Part shown: positions 18,670-28,339 of the stretch, piece by piece
Position numbering within the stretch: position 1 is the stretch's first letter
How the letters are laid out: each line of letters starts with the position of its first letter
Assembly (NCBI GenBank): GCA_963762205.1
Contig: CAVXJZ010000001.1
Span: 20,054 to 84,053 of the forward strand
DNA: 64,000 nucleotides
Direction: 5' to 3'
Source of the DNA: VRUE01 sp963762205
Lineage (GTDB): Bacteria; Actinomycetota; Thermoleophilia; Solirubrobacterales; 70-9
The notes under the pieces: model-generated
What the model saw: only the letters and a program-made list of their open reading frames with translations
The model's database searches: none
What the model was told of the DNA's origin: nothing
Made by a program: the position numbers and the translations under genes

Positions 18670-20107
18670 CGCCGACCCCCTCGGGCCGTGCGTCGAACCC
18701 GATCGCCCCCTCGAGCGCGAACGCCGCGTCGAGCAGTCGCTGCTCGGCGAAGGCGGGGGCGGCGATCTGGAAGCCGACCGGGAGCTGTGGGCCGCCCCCC
18801 TCCGGCTCGGCGAGCCCCGCGGGGATCGAGATCGCAGGAATCCCGGCGAGCGGCATCGGCACCGTGAAGAAGTCGTTCATGTACATCGCCAGGGGGTCGT
18901 CGGTCTTCTCGCCGAGCCCGAAGGCGACGGAGGGCGAGGTCGGGCTGACGACCAGATCGACGCTCGCGAAGGCGGTGTCGAAGTCGGCGGCGATCTTCGT
19001 CCTCACCTTCTGCGCGCGCCCGTAGTAGGCCTCGTAGTAGCCGGAGGAAAGCGCATAGGTGCCGAGCATGATCCGACGCTTGACCTCGTCCCCGAAGCCC
19101 GCCGCCCGGGTCCGTTCGTACATCGCGACCAGGTCGGCCGCCTCTTCGCGCATCCCGTAGCGAACGCCGTCGTAGCGGGCCAGGTTCGAGGACGCCTCGG
19201 CCGGCGCGATCACGTAGTAGGCGGAGATCCCGTGCTCGGCGTGCGGCAGCGAGATCTCCGAGATCTCGCCGCCGAGGTCCTCGATCCGCGACAGGGTCGC
19301 CTCGAAGACCGCGCGCACGCCGGCGTCGATGGTGTCCTCGCCGAGCTCCGCGGGAACCCCGAAGCGCAGGCCCCGGAGGTCCTCCCTGGTCGGCGCCTCC
19401 ACCCCGCCCTCGATCCCGACCGAGGTCGAGTCGCAGGGGTCGCGGCCCTCCATCGCGGCGAGCAGCAGGGCGGCGTCGGTGACGTCGCGGGTCAGCGGCC
19501 CGCACTGGTCGAGCGAGGAGGCGAAGGCGATCATCCCGTAGCGGGAGATCGCCCCGTAGGTCGGCTTCATCCCGACGATCCCGCAGAGCGCCGCCGGCTG
19601 CCGGATCGAGCCGCCGGTGTCGGTGCCGATCGCGCAGGGCGCGAGGCCGCCGGCGACGACGGCCGCCGAGCCGCCCGAGGAGCCGCCCGGCACCCTGCCG
19701 CGGTCCCACGGGTTGAGGACCGGGCCGTAGGCCGAGTTCTCGTTCGAGGACCCCATCGCGAACTCGTCCATGTTCGTCTTGCCGAGCACGCGGGCGCCGG
19801 CAGCGTCGAGCCGGCGCACGGCGGTCGCGGTGTAGGGCGGCCGGTAGCCCTCGAGGATCCGCGAGCCGGCGGTGGTCGGCGATCCCTCGGTGCAGAAGAT
19901 GTCCTTGACGGCGACCGGTATGCCCTTCAGCGGCCCCTCCTCCACCTCGTAGGAGGCGGCGTCCCCGGCCGACCACAGGTAGGCGTTCAGCTCGTCGCCT
20001 GCCGCGGCCTCGCTCCAGGCCTCGAAGTACTCGTCGGCGGAGACCGCGCCGCCGGCGATCTCGCCGGCCGCCTCGGCGACGGTCAGGCTGAGCAGGTCCG
20101 TGCTCAT
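18662..20107 (-). CDS. gatA: Asp/Glu-tRNA amidotransferase subunit A
   Basis: The glutaminase subunit of GatCAB, an amidase-signature protein. The Ser-cisSer-Lys triad is visible: Lys in VAVKDIFCTEG, the cis-Ser region GGSSGGSAA, and the nucleophile Ser in IGTDTGGSIRQPAALCG. Its length of 481 aa is normal. The ATG overlaps the gatC stop as ATGA. The gene order gatC-gatA-gatB is the conventional one. Confidence 0.97.
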   Translation of the reverse strand: MSTDLLSLTVAEAAGEIAGGAVSADEYFEAWSEAAAGDELNAYLWSAGDAASYEVEEGPLKGIPVAVKDIFCTEGSPTTAGSRILEGYRPPYTATAVRRLDAAGARVLGKTNMDEFAMGSSNENSAYGPVLNPWDRGRVPGGSSGGSAAVVAGGLAPCAIGTDTGGSIRQPAALCGIVGMKPTYGAISRYGMIAFASSLDQCGPLTRDVTDAALLLAAMEGRDPCDSTSVGIEGGVEAPTREDLRGLRFGVPAELGEDTIDAGVRAVFEATLSRIEDLGGEISEISLPHAEHGISAYYVIAPAEASSNLARYDGVRYGMREEAADLVAMYERTRAAGFGDEVKRRIMLGTYALSSGYYEAYYGRAQKVRTKIAADFDTAFASVDLVVSPTSPSVAFGLGEKTDDPLAMYMNDFFTVPMPLAGIPAISIPAGLAEPEGGGPQLPVGFQIAAPAFAEQRLLDAAFALEGAIGFDARPEGVGGG

Positions 20108-20391
20108 TCGGCCTGGGGAGAGGGCGCGCGGAAGGCGCCGTCGGCCGGGTCGGGGGCGGAGCCCAGCATCTCCTCCCGCGGCCAGCTGGGACGGGGCTCG
20201 TCGGGGCGCAGGACGTTCTCGAGCGCGACCACGTGCGTGGTCGGCTCCACCCCGTCGAGGTCGAGGGTCGCGATCCGGTCGACGTGCTCGAGGATCCCCG
20301 AGAGCTCGCCCGCCATCCGCTCGACCTCCTCGTCGCCGAGGCGCAGCCGGGCGAGCCGCGCCACATGCAGGACCTGTTCCCTGTCGATCAC
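20104..20391 (-). CDS. gatC: Asp/Glu-tRNA amidotransferase subunit C
   Basis: The small subunit that stabilises GatA and wraps around the GatAB interface. It is 95 aa, starting at GTG 20389-20391; upstream in-frame sequence is low-complexity and belongs to the opposite-strand gene region. It shows HVARLARLRLGDEEVERMAGELSGIL and the conserved end PTTHVVALENVLRPDEP. A normal-length GatC with ATGA overlap to gatA. Confidence 0.93.
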   Translation of the reverse strand: MIDREQVLHVARLARLRLGDEEVERMAGELSGILEHVDRIATLDLDGVEPTTHVVALENVLRPDEPRPSWPREEMLGSAPDPADGAFRAPSPQAE

Positions 20392-20458
20392 GGCGGTGAT
20401 TCTAGGCGGCGGCGCGCGAGCCGGCGCCTGGCTGCGCAGCCAGTTAGAGTGCCCGCCG

Positions 20459-20902
20459 ATGCGGGGAGAGAAAGCGGAGAGCTTCGCCGTCCTTGGCCTG
20501 CGGATCCTGGCGCTCAGCTTCGCCGTCGTCGGCATCCTCTTCATCGCGGTTCCGAACGGCGTGCTCGACACGATCTCCGACCTCGGGGACGAGCTCGGCG
20601 GCTTCAGCCGCGCTCCCCACGGCAGCGAGCAGCTCTGGCTCTCGCTCGGCTTCTCCTACATGGTCGTGATCACCGCGCTCTGCCTGCTCGCCCAGGCCGA
20701 CGTCGTCCGCTACCGCGCTCTGCTGCTCGTGCTCGCGGTCGGCAAGACGGCCTCGTCGCTGACCTCGCTCGGCTTCTACCTCTTCGACGACGACGTCTTC
20801 GCCTACCTGCTCAACTTCCTCGTCGACGGCTCCCTCGTCCTGGTCGCGCTCTGGCTCTGGTCGCTGATCGGGCGCATCGACCGCCGGCCCGGCTCGGGCT
20901 GA
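20459..20902 (+). CDS. Four-helix membrane protein, unknown function
   Basis: A 147-aa protein with four predicted transmembrane helices at roughly residues 10-30, 60-80, 86-104 and 113-135, and short charged ends. It is divergent from gatC with about 67 bp between the starts. I do not recognise a family motif. It lies 60 bp upstream of the GMC oxidoreductase on the same strand, and the two may form one transcript; gene pairs of a small membrane protein with a GMC oxidoreductase suggest an electron-transfer or sterol/alcohol-oxidation role, but this is conjecture. Confidence 0.65.
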   Translation: MRGEKAESFAVLGLRILALSFAVVGILFIAVPNGVLDTISDLGDELGGFSRAPHGSEQLWLSLGFSYMVVITALCLLAQADVVRYRALLLVLAVGKTASSLTSLGFYLFDDDVFAYLLNFLVDGSLVLVALWLWSLIGRIDRRPGSG

Positions 20903-20962
20903 AAGAGCACGCCGGGGCTCTCGGCCGCCGAGCAGCGGACGCTGAGCGCGATCTGCGCGGCG

Positions 20963-22817
20963 ATGGGGCCCGGCATCGACGGGCTGCCGGCGGCTGAGCG
21001 CGAGGTCGACGTCTCCGGGCCGGTCGCCGAGTTCCTCGGCTCGGTCTCGCCGCGGGTGCTGAACCGGCTCAGGCTCGGTCTGCGCGCCTTCGAGTGGCTG
21101 CCCTTCCCGTGGCGGTTCAGCCGCCTCGACGAGAAGGCCCGCGCCGAGTTCCTGCGCCGCATGGAGGGCTCGAGCTTCCGCCTTCACCACGAGCTGCTGC
21201 TGATGGCGAAGGTCTTCTCGACCCTCGGCTACTCGGTCGACCCCGAGGTGGAGAGGCGGATCGGGGTCGAGATCTCCTGCCGCCTCGCGGACGGCACGCT
21301 GCCGGAGCCGGCCGGACCGCTCGGTGAGACGACACCGCGGGGCGAGGGCGAGGAATGCGACGTCGGCGATCGTCGGCTCGGGCGCCGGCGGAGCGCGCCG
21401 CGGCGGCGGCCCTCGCCGAGGCGGGGCTGGACGTGCTCGTGCTCGAGGCCGGCGGCCACTACGACCGGGACAGCTATCCCGGAGGGCCGCCTCGACGCGA
21501 TCGCCGACGCTCTACCGCGACGCCGGCCTGACGATCGCCGAGGGAAACCCGCCGATCCCGGTGCCGGTGGCGAGGATGGTCGGCGGCACCACGGTGATCA
21601 ACTCGGGGACCTGCTTCCGCGCCCCGACGGAGGTCCTCGACGAGTGGCGCGACGAGCACGGCGTCGGCTGGGCCCACGACCTCGATCCCTACTTCGTCGA
21701 GGCCGAGGAGTTCCTGCGGGTGACGCCGCTGGACCCGGAGCGCATGGGGCGCAACGGGCAGCTGGCGATGGAGGGGGCGGCGGCGATCGGCGCCTCGGGC
21801 GGGCCGATCTCCCGCAACGCCGGCAACTGCGTCCAGTGCAGCTCCTGTCCCTACGGCTGCGAGATCGACGCCAAGCGGGGCATGCACGTCAGCTACCTTC
21901 CTCGGGCGGTCGCCGCCGGGGCGCGCGTCCGCGCCGGGGTCGAGGCGCGCCGCCTGCGGGTCGAGGACGGCCGCGCCGTCGGCGTCGAGTGCCTTGCCGG
22001 GCGCGGCGACGGGGCCGGCGGCTCGCGGCGCCCCTACACGGTGCGCGCCAGACGAGCGACGATCGTCGCCGGCGGCGCCTTCGGCACGCCCGAGCTGCTG
22101 ATCCGCTCCGGGCTGGGCGGGCCTCAGGTCGGCCGCAACCTGCACATCCACCCCGCCTGCTGGGTGGGCGCCCGCTACGAGGAGGACGTCCGGGGCTGGG
22201 AAGGGGTGATGCAGAGCTACTACGTCGATGAGTGGGAGTCGGAGCGGATCCTGCTCGAGGCGACCTTCACCCCGCTCGCCTTCGGCGGCGCCTGGCTGCC
22301 GGGCACCGGGCGCCGGCACCAGGAATCGATGCTGGACTTCGGCCACATCTCCTCGATCGGCGTCCAGCTGGCGGACCGCTCCCGCGGCCGGGTGGGGACC
22401 CTGGGCGACGGCTCGCTGAAGGCCGGCTACAGGCTGACCGAGGACGACGCGCGCCGCCTCGTCTTCGGCATAGCGCGGGCCGCCGAGATCCATTTCGCCG
22501 CCGGCGCAGGCGAGGTCTACCCGAACATCGCGCGGGCGGGCGTCCTGCGCCCGGGCGACCTCGCCGAGTTCGAGGCGACGCGGTTCAGGCCCTCCGAGCT
22601 GCGGCTCGAGGCATTCCACCCGATGGGCACGGCGAGGATCTCAGCCGAGGAAGGGGCCGGGGTCTGCGACGAGCGCGGAGCGGTCCGCGGCGTCGAGGGC
22701 CTCTACGTCGCCGACGCGTCGCTCTTTCCCTCGGCGGTGCGGGTCAACCCGATGATGACCGTGATCGCCTTCTCCAAGCAGGTGGCGGCCGGAATCGCGG
22801 AGCGAGCCGCCGTTTGA
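20963..22817 (+). CDS. GMC-family oxidoreductase, four frameshifts
   Basis: An FAD-dependent glucose-methanol-choline oxidoreductase, about 616 aa after correction, with an N-terminal helical extension of about 130 residues (LSAICAAMGPGIDGLP type). Then come the FAD motif IVGSGAGGA, LEAGGHYDRDSY, the MVGGTTVINSG contact, a Cys-rich CVQCSSCPYGCEIDAK loop, and the catalytic HPMGTARIS with NPMMTVIAFS at the C-terminus. Four single extra bases at about 21364, 21393, 21488 and 21505 must be removed to join the frames. ATG 20963 is the first start codon, but homologous sequence extends about 20 codons upstream with no start, so the true start may also be disturbed. The substrate is unknown; the Cys loop suggests a long-chain alcohol or sterol-type member. 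Confidence 0.82.
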
Positions 22818-22830
22818 GCGGCCCGCCCGG

Positions 22831-23474
22831 TCAGGCGGGCGGCGGCTGTTGCTGCCCCGGCGGAGGGGGCGGCTGCGGGGGTGCCGGCGGCTGTTGCTGC
22901 GGGGGTGCCGGCGGCTGTTGCTGCGGGGGGTCGGATGGCGGTTGCTGGGCCGGCGGCGGTGGAGGCGGCGCCTGCTGCTGCGGGGGCTGGTGCGCCGGTC
23001 GGATCGGAGAGCCGGTCCGCCGCGCCGCCGAAGGAGACACCCTCCTCCTGCATCGTCATGTAGCCGCCGATCGTCAGCGCGATCAGCGAGACCAGGCCGA
23101 GCCAGAGGCCGAATTCCCGGTTGAGGTCCAATTCCGGCCTGGTTTCGCCGAAGCCGGGGGAGCCCGGCGGGCTGATGATGTAGATGACCAGGATGATCGT
23201 CGCCGATCCCGCCGAGCACGGTCGCGAACACGCTGAGAGAGATCGGGAGGCGCTCAGAGCCGCTGCCGAAGACGGCCAGCTCCATGCCGGCGAACGCCGC
23301 CAGGACGAGGATGATGTTGAACCAGTCTCCGAAGGCGTCGAAGGCGTCGAAGCCGTTGACATCCACCCCGGCTGGGACATCTAATCCGTACCACGCGAAG
23401 AGGAACATGGTCAGGAACAGCACCAGCCCGCCGATGCCGGCGACCTGCTCGCCTGGGGATGGACGTTCGGTCAT
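22831..23474 (-). CDS. Membrane protein with Pro/Gln-rich tail, two frameshifts
   Basis: A predicted inner-membrane protein of about 213 aa after removal of one base near 23205-23212 and one near 22985-22993. The first half has membrane helices (GGLVLFLTMFLFAWYG, WFNIILVLAAFAGMEL, SVFATVLGG, ATIILVIYIIS, WLGLVSLIALTIGGY). The second half is a disordered tail of about 55 residues composed almost only of Pro, Gln and Ala, ending at the TGA just 14 bp from the end of the GMC gene. The tail frame is chosen because it terminates there and keeps a strict PPAPPQQQ repeat. Function unknown. Confidence 0.6.
22873..22930. repeat. 24-bp tandem repeat coding for PQ-rich tail
   Basis: A 24-bp unit, ctgcgggggtgccggcggct plus gttg, is repeated exactly at 22873-22896 and 22897-22920, with a partial third copy. 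It encodes eight residues of the Pro/Gln tail per unit on the minus strand. Exact identity between copies suggests recent slippage. Confidence 0.8.
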
Positions 23475-23507
23475 GCGATCTCCTCCTGAATAGGGGTTTG
23501 GCTGACA

Positions 23508-24356
23508 CTACACCCGCGCCCGGGCGGCGGCGAGGGTGTTGACGAGAAGCATCGCGACGGTCATCGGGCCGACCCCGCCGGGCACCGGCGTGAGCGCGGC
23601 GGCGACCTCGGCGACGGCCTCCTGGTCGACGTCTCCGCAGACGCCGTCCTCGCCGCGGTTCATGCCGACGTCGATGACGATGGCGCCCGGCTTGACTGCG
23701 TCGGCGCCGAGCAGCCGCGGCACCCCGACTGCGGCGACGAGGACGTCCGCCCGGCTGCAGACCGCGGCCAGGTCCCGAGTCCGCGAATGGCAGACCGTGA
23801 CCGTCGCGTTCGCCGCCAGCAGCAGCCGCGCGACGGGGACGCCGACCAGCCTCGAGCGGCCGACGACGACGGCCTCGGCCCCCTCCAGATCGACGCCCTC
23901 GTGGCGCAGCAGCTCCATGACGCCGGCCGGCGTGCAGGACACCAGCCCCGGCATCCCCTGCGCGAGCAGGCCGGCGTTGACCGGGGTGAGGCCGTCGACG
24001 TCCTTGCCCGGGTCGATCGCGGCGACCACCCGGTCCGGGTCGATCTGCTCCGGCACCGGCAGCTGCACGAGGATCCCGTCGACGTCCTCGTCCTCGCCGA
24101 GCGCGGCGACCAGCTCCAGCAGCTCCGCCTCGGTCGTCTCGCCGCCGAGGCCGTGGTGGACCGAGCCCATCCCGGCCTCCTTGCAGGCCCTGTGCTTGTT
24201 GGCGACGTAGATCTCCGAAGCGGGGTCGTCGCCGACGATCACCGTCGCCAGCCTGGGCGCGCGGCCGTGCTCGGCGGCGAATTCGGCGACCTCGGAGGCG
24301 ACCCGGGCGCGCACCTCGGCGGCGACCGCCTTGCCGTCGATCAGCCTTGCCGCCAC
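23508..24356 (-). CDS. folD: Methylenetetrahydrofolate dehydrogenase/cyclohydrolase
   Basis: A bifunctional enzyme interconverting 5,10-methylene- and 10-formyl-tetrahydrofolate with NADP, supplying one-carbon units. The 282-aa protein has the substrate loop SEIYVANKHRACKEAGM with the catalytic Lys, QLPVPEQID, AVVVGRSRLVGVPVARLLL (NADP site), VTVCHSRT and the signature PVPGGVGPMTVAMLLVNTL. It is a normal-length FolD, downstream of pcrA on the same strand with a 24-bp gap. Confidence 0.97.
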   Translation of the reverse strand: MAARLIDGKAVAAEVRARVASEVAEFAAEHGRAPRLATVIVGDDPASEIYVANKHRACKEAGMGSVHHGLGGETTEAELLELVAALGEDEDVDGILVQLPVPEQIDPDRVVAAIDPGKDVDGLTPVNAGLLAQGMPGLVSCTPAGVMELLRHEGVDLEGAEAVVVGRSRLVGVPVARLLLAANATVTVCHSRTRDLAAVCSRADVLVAAVGVPRLLGADAVKPGAIVIDVGMNRGEDGVCGDVDQEAVAEVAAALTPVPGGVGPMTVAMLLVNTLAAARARV

Positions 24357-24380
24357 TGGCCCGCCACCTCCGGCATCCGC

Positions 24381-26642
24381 CTACCGCCTCCGAATCGGCG
24401 CGTAATCGGCCATCAGCTTGCGCTCGGTCCCATCGCCGGCGAAGCGCACGACGACGACCCCACCGGGCTCGACGCCGGTGACGACACCCTCGCCGAAGCT
24501 CGCGTGGACGACGTCGTCGCCGGTCCGCAGCTCCAGGGTCGGGCCAGGGTCGACCGGGGTCGCCGCCCCCGAGGCGGCCGCGGCCTGCCAGCCGCCGGCG
24601 CCGCCGGTCGAGCCGCCATGGCGCTCGGTCAGCTCGGCCGGGAGCTCGTCGACGAAGCGCGACGGCATGTTCCGCTCCGCCCGCCCGAACAGGCGGCGCT
24701 CCCTTGCCCAGGTCATGTAGAGGCGCTTCCGCGCCCTGGTGATGCCGACGTAGCAGAGGCGCCGCTCCTCCTCCTCGCCCCCCTCTTCGAGGGCCCGCAT
24801 GTGGGGGAAGGAGCCCTCCTCGCAGCCGACCACGAAGACCGTGTCGTACTCGAGCCCCTTTGCGTTGTGGAGGGTCATCAGCGTGATCAGCGACTCGTCG
24901 GGGCGCAGGCCGTCCTGCTCGGTGTAGAGCGAGATCTGCTGCAGGAACTCCTCCAGCGGCGGCACCTCGCCGGCCCCCTCGAGCTCCCTGTTCGCGTCGA
25001 ACTCGGCGGCCACTCCGACCAGCTCCTCGAGGTTCTCGACCCGGCCTTCCGCCTCGACCGTGCGCTCGGCCTCGAGCGCCTCCAGGTAGCCGGTCTCGCT
25101 CAGAGCCGCCTGCAGCAGCTCGGCGACCGGCGCGCCGGTCGCCGCCTTTTCGATCAGGCCCTCGATCGTCTCGTGGAAGCGCGCGATCGCCTTCAGCGCC
25201 GCGGCGCCCAGCCCCGGTACCTCCTCGACCCGCCCGACGACCTCCCAGATCGGCAGTCCGGTCGTGTTGGCGTGTGAGGCGAGCCGCCCCTGGGTGGTGT
25301 TGCCGATCCCCCGCCGCGGGGAGTTGACGACGCGGCCGAAGGAGACCTGATCGGAGGGGTTGACGAGCAGGCTCAGGTACGCGACAGCGTCCTTGATCTC
25401 CGCCCGCTCGTAGAACTTGGTGCCGCCGATCACCTGGTAGGGGAGCTCGAAGCGGACGAGCGTGTCCTCGAGCACGCGGCTCATCGCGTTGGTCCGGTAG
25501 AAGACGGCGACATCCTCGCGTCGCACCCCGTCCTCCTCGCCGAGCCGCTGGATCTCGCCGGCGACCCAGCGGGCCTCCTCGTGCTCGTCGCCGACCTCGA
25601 CCAACTGCACCGGCTCGCCGCCGGCGATCTCGGTCCAGAGCTTCTTCTCGCGCCGTTCCCGGTTACGGGCGACGACCGCGTTGGCCGCCGAGAGGATCGT
25701 CTGGGTCGAGCGGTAGTTCTGCTCGAGCTTGACCACCTCCGCCTCCGGGAAGTCGCGCTCGAAGTCGAGGATGTTGCGGATGTCCGCGTGCCGGAAGCCG
25801 TAGACGGACTGGTCCTCGTCGCCGACCACCATCAGGTTGCCGTGCTCCGCGCAGAGCAGCTGCAGGAGCCTGTACTGGGCGTGGTTCGTGTCCTGGTACT
25901 CGTCGACGAGGACGTGGCGGAACGTGCGCCGCCAGCGCTCGCGGACCTCCTCGAAGAGCTCCATCGCGTTCACGGTGCGGACCAGGAGGTCGTCGAAGTC
26001 CATTGCGTTCGCGGCCAGCATGCGCTTCTCGTAGAGCGCGTAGGCCTCCGCCGCGGTCTCCTCGAAGACGCTGTCCTGGGCCTCGGAGTAGGCGGCCGCG
26101 TCGACGAGCCTGTTCTTGGCGCCCGAGATCTGGGCGCGGATCGCCCGCGGGGGGTAGCGCTTCGGGTCGATGCCGAGCTCGGTCAGGCAGCGTTTGAGCA
26201 TTCGCAGCGAGTCGGACTCGTCGTAGATCGTGAAGCCGCGCGAGTAGCCGAGGCGCTCGGCGTCGGCGCGCAGCATGCGCGCGCAGGCGGAGTGGAAGGT
26301 GGTCACCCACATCGCCCGGGCGGAGCGACCGACGAGCGCTTCCACCCGCTCGCGCATCTCGGACGCGGCCTTGTTGGTGAAGGTGATCGCGAGGATCTCA
26401 CCCGGGCGGGCGCGCTCGGTGGCGAGCAGGTGGGCGATCCTGTGGGTGAGGACGCGGGTCTTGCCGGAGCCTGCCCCGGCGAGCACCAACAGCGGACCCT
26501 CGCCGTGGCGGACCGCCTCGCGCTGGGGGTCGTTCAGCTCGGCGAGCAGCCGCTCGGCGCGGTCCGCGCCGGCCTCGGTGGGCGCGCCCGCGTGCTCGGA
26601 GGCGCCGTCCGGAGGGGTCTCGAACTCAGTCTGGAGGGCCAC
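24381..26642 (-). CDS. pcrA: ATP-dependent DNA helicase UvrD/PcrA
   Basis: A superfamily 1A 3'-5' helicase for nucleotide-excision repair and removal of proteins from DNA. The 753-aa protein shows Q-motif LNDPQREAV, Walker A LAGAGSGKTRVL, ITFTNKAASEMRERV, motif II VDEYQDTNHAQY, motif III GDEDQSVYGFRHAD, motif IV EQNYRST, motif V LMTLHNAKGLEYDTVF and motif VI CYVGITRARKRLY. A C-terminal Tudor-like domain (about residues 700-750, DDVVHASFGEGVVTGVEPGG) is typical of PcrA and UvrD. Start GTG 26640-26642. Confidence 0.96.
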   Translation of the reverse strand: MALQTEFETPPDGASEHAGAPTEAGADRAERLLAELNDPQREAVRHGEGPLLVLAGAGSGKTRVLTHRIAHLLATERARPGEILAITFTNKAASEMRERVEALVGRSARAMWVTTFHSACARMLRADAERLGYSRGFTIYDESDSLRMLKRCLTELGIDPKRYPPRAIRAQISGAKNRLVDAAAYSEAQDSVFEETAAEAYALYEKRMLAANAMDFDDLLVRTVNAMELFEEVRERWRRTFRHVLVDEYQDTNHAQYRLLQLLCAEHGNLMVVGDEDQSVYGFRHADIRNILDFERDFPEAEVVKLEQNYRSTQTILSAANAVVARNRERREKKLWTEIAGGEPVQLVEVGDEHEEARWVAGEIQRLGEEDGVRREDVAVFYRTNAMSRVLEDTLVRFELPYQVIGGTKFYERAEIKDAVAYLSLLVNPSDQVSFGRVVNSPRRGIGNTTQGRLASHANTTGLPIWEVVGRVEEVPGLGAAALKAIARFHETIEGLIEKAATGAPVAELLQAALSETGYLEALEAERTVEAEGRVENLEELVGVAAEFDANRELEGAGEVPPLEEFLQQISLYTEQDGLRPDESLITLMTLHNAKGLEYDTVFVVGCEEGSFPHMRALEEGGEEEERRLCYVGITRARKRLYMTWARERRLFGRAERNMPSRFVDELPAELTERHGGSTGGAGGWQAAAASGAATPVDPGPTLELRTGDDVVHASFGEGVVTGVEPGGVVVVRFAGDGTERKLMADYAPIRRR

Positions 26643-26687
26643 CCGCCGAGCATAGCCAGGCGCGCGGCGGGGTCGCGGCGGCCGGCG

Positions 26688-27419
26688 TCAGCCGCCCGCC
26701 GACGAGCGGCCGGTGCGCCTGCGCAGCTCGGACCCCTCGTCCTCGGCCTCCCCCGCCCCGCCGTCGAGCTCCGCCAGCCGCCGCTCGACCTCGGCGATCC
26801 GCGCCGAGAGGGCCTTGATCGCATCGGCGATCGGGTCGGGAAGGTGTATCCAGTCGGCGTCGGGCCCCTGAACGCGGCGACCCTCGACCCTGACCGGGTG
26901 CCCGGGATTGCCGACCACGGTCGAGCTCGGCGGCACGTCCTCGACGACGACCGTGTTGGCGCCGATCTTGGCGCCGTCGCCGACGGCGATCGGGCCGAGC
27001 AGCTTGGCGCCGGAGCCGACGGTGACGTTGTCGCCCAGGGTCGGGTGGCGCTTGCCGCGCTGGAAGCCGGTGCCGCCCAGGGTCACGCCCTGGTAGAGCG
27101 TCACCCGCTCGCCGATCTCGGCGGTCTCGCCGATCACGACCCCGGAGCCGTGGTCGATGAAGAACTCGCCGCCGATCCGCGCCGCCGGGTGGATCTCGAC
27201 CCCGGTCACCGAGCGCGCCAGGTAGGCGATCACCCGCGGCGCCATCGGCACACCCGCCGCCCGCAGGGCGTGCGCGACCCGGTGCGCGAGCAGCGCCTGG
27301 ACACCGGCCCAGCTGAAGAGGATCTCGACCGTCGAGACCCCCTGCGCGGCGGGATCGCGGTCGCGCGCGGCGGCCACGTCGGCCTTGATCTCGTGGAGGA
27401 CCCGGGCGAGGGCGTTCAT
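26688..27419 (-). CDS. cysE: Serine O-acetyltransferase
   Basis: It transfers acetyl from acetyl-CoA to serine, the first step of cysteine synthesis. The left-handed beta-helix hexapeptide repeats are clear (VEIHPAARIGGEFFIDHGSGVVIGETAEIG, residues about 75-105, and VTLYQGVTLGG), with catalytic His and Asp in DHGSG. The 243-aa protein has an extra C-terminal helix and acidic/basic tail (about residues 180-243) longer than the minimal enzyme. The ATG overlaps the cysK stop (ATGA). The interacting C-terminal Ile seen in many CysE proteins is not present, so classical cysteine-synthase complex formation is doubtful. Confidence 0.94.
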   Translation of the reverse strand: MNALARVLHEIKADVAAARDRDPAAQGVSTVEILFSWAGVQALLAHRVAHALRAAGVPMAPRVIAYLARSVTGVEIHPAARIGGEFFIDHGSGVVIGETAEIGERVTLYQGVTLGGTGFQRGKRHPTLGDNVTVGSGAKLLGPIAVGDGAKIGANTVVVEDVPPSSTVVGNPGHPVRVEGRRVQGPDADWIHLPDPIADAIKALSARIAEVERRLAELDGGAGEAEDEGSELRRRTGRSSAGG

Positions 27420-28339
27420 GGTGCGAAGAAGGGTAGGGACATGTAGCGCTCGCCCGAGTCGCAGACGATCGTCACCACCCTCTTGCCCGCCATCTCCGGG
27501 CGCGCCGCCACCTCGAGCGCGGCCCTGATGTTGGCGCCCGCCGAGATCCCCGCGAGGATGCCCTCGCGCCGGGCGACCAGGCGCGCCGTCTCCAGGGCCT
27601 CCTCGTCGCCGACGGAGATCGTCTCGTCGATCACGTCGCGGTTGAGGACCTCGGGAACGAAGCCGGCGCCGATCCCCTGGATCTTGTGCGGCCCGGCCGC
27701 GCCGCCGCTCAGCACCGGGGACGCGGCCGGCTCGACCGCGACGACCAGCGCCTCGGGGGCGCGCTCTCTCAGCATCCTCCCCACCCCGGTGATCGTCCCC
27801 CCCGTGCCGACGCCGGCGACGAAGGCGCCCACCTCGCCGTCGGCGTCGCGCCAGATCTCCTCGGCCGTCGTGCGCCGGTGGACCTCGGGGTTCGCCGGGT
27901 TCGAGAACTGCTGGGGCATGAAGGCCCGGCGCTGCTCGCGGATCTCCTCGGCGAGCTCGACCGCCTCGGTCATCCCGCCCAGCGACGGCGTCTCGCGGAC
28001 CTCGGCCCCGTAGGAGCGCAGCAGCTTGGCGCGCTCCCGGCTCATGCCCTCGGGCAGGGTGAGGATCAGCTCGTAGCCGCGGGCCGCGCAGACCATCGCC
28101 AGGGCGATCCCGGTGTTGCCGCTGGTCGGCTCGACGATCACCGAGCGGCCGGGCCTGACGAGCCCCTCCTCCTCGGCGGCGTCGATCATCGCCACCCCGA
28201 TCCGGTCCTTGACCGAGCCGCCGGGGTTGAAGTACTCCAGCTTGACGCAGACCTCGGCGCCCAGTCCCTCGCCGAGCCGGCGCAGCGCGACCATCGGCGT
28301 CTCGCCGACCACCGCGGAGGCCTCGGCGCCGATCCTCAT
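27416..28339 (-). CDS. cysK: Cysteine synthase (O-acetylserine sulfhydrylase)
   Basis: A PLP enzyme making cysteine from O-acetylserine and sulfide. The 307-aa protein has the PLP Lys in NPGGSVKDRIG, the substrate loop EPTSGNTGIALAMV, the phosphate-binding GVGTGGTITGVGR and the conserved HKIQGIGAGFVPEVLN and GILAGISAGAN. The ATG at 28337-28339 overlaps the stop of the Rrf2 gene. Context supports CysK over cystathionine beta-synthase. Confidence 0.96.
   Translation of the reverse strand: MRIGAEASAVVGETPMVALRRLGEGLGAEVCVKLEYFNPGGSVKDRIGVAMIDAAEEEGLVRPGRSVIVEPTSGNTGIALAMVCAARGYELILTLPEGMSRERAKLLRSYGAEVRETPSLGGMTEAVELAEEIREQRRAFMPQQFSNPANPEVHRRTTAEEIWRDADGEVGAFVAGVGTGGTITGVGRMLRERAPEALVVAVEPAASPVLSGGAAGPHKIQGIGAGFVPEVLNRDVIDETISVGDEEALETARLVARREGILAGISAGANIRAALEVAARPEMAGKRVVTIVCDSGERYMSLPFFAP

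Noticed and set aside
22873..22930. A CRISPR-like repeat
   Set aside because: The 24-bp units are contiguous without spacers and encode a Pro/Gln tail, so it is a coding tandem repeat.
319..23474. Programmed +1 ribosomal frameshifting as an explanation for the shifted genes
   Set aside because: No shared slippery site or stop-codon context; up to four shifts in 150 bp of one gene and shifts in unrelated genes argue for sequence errors.
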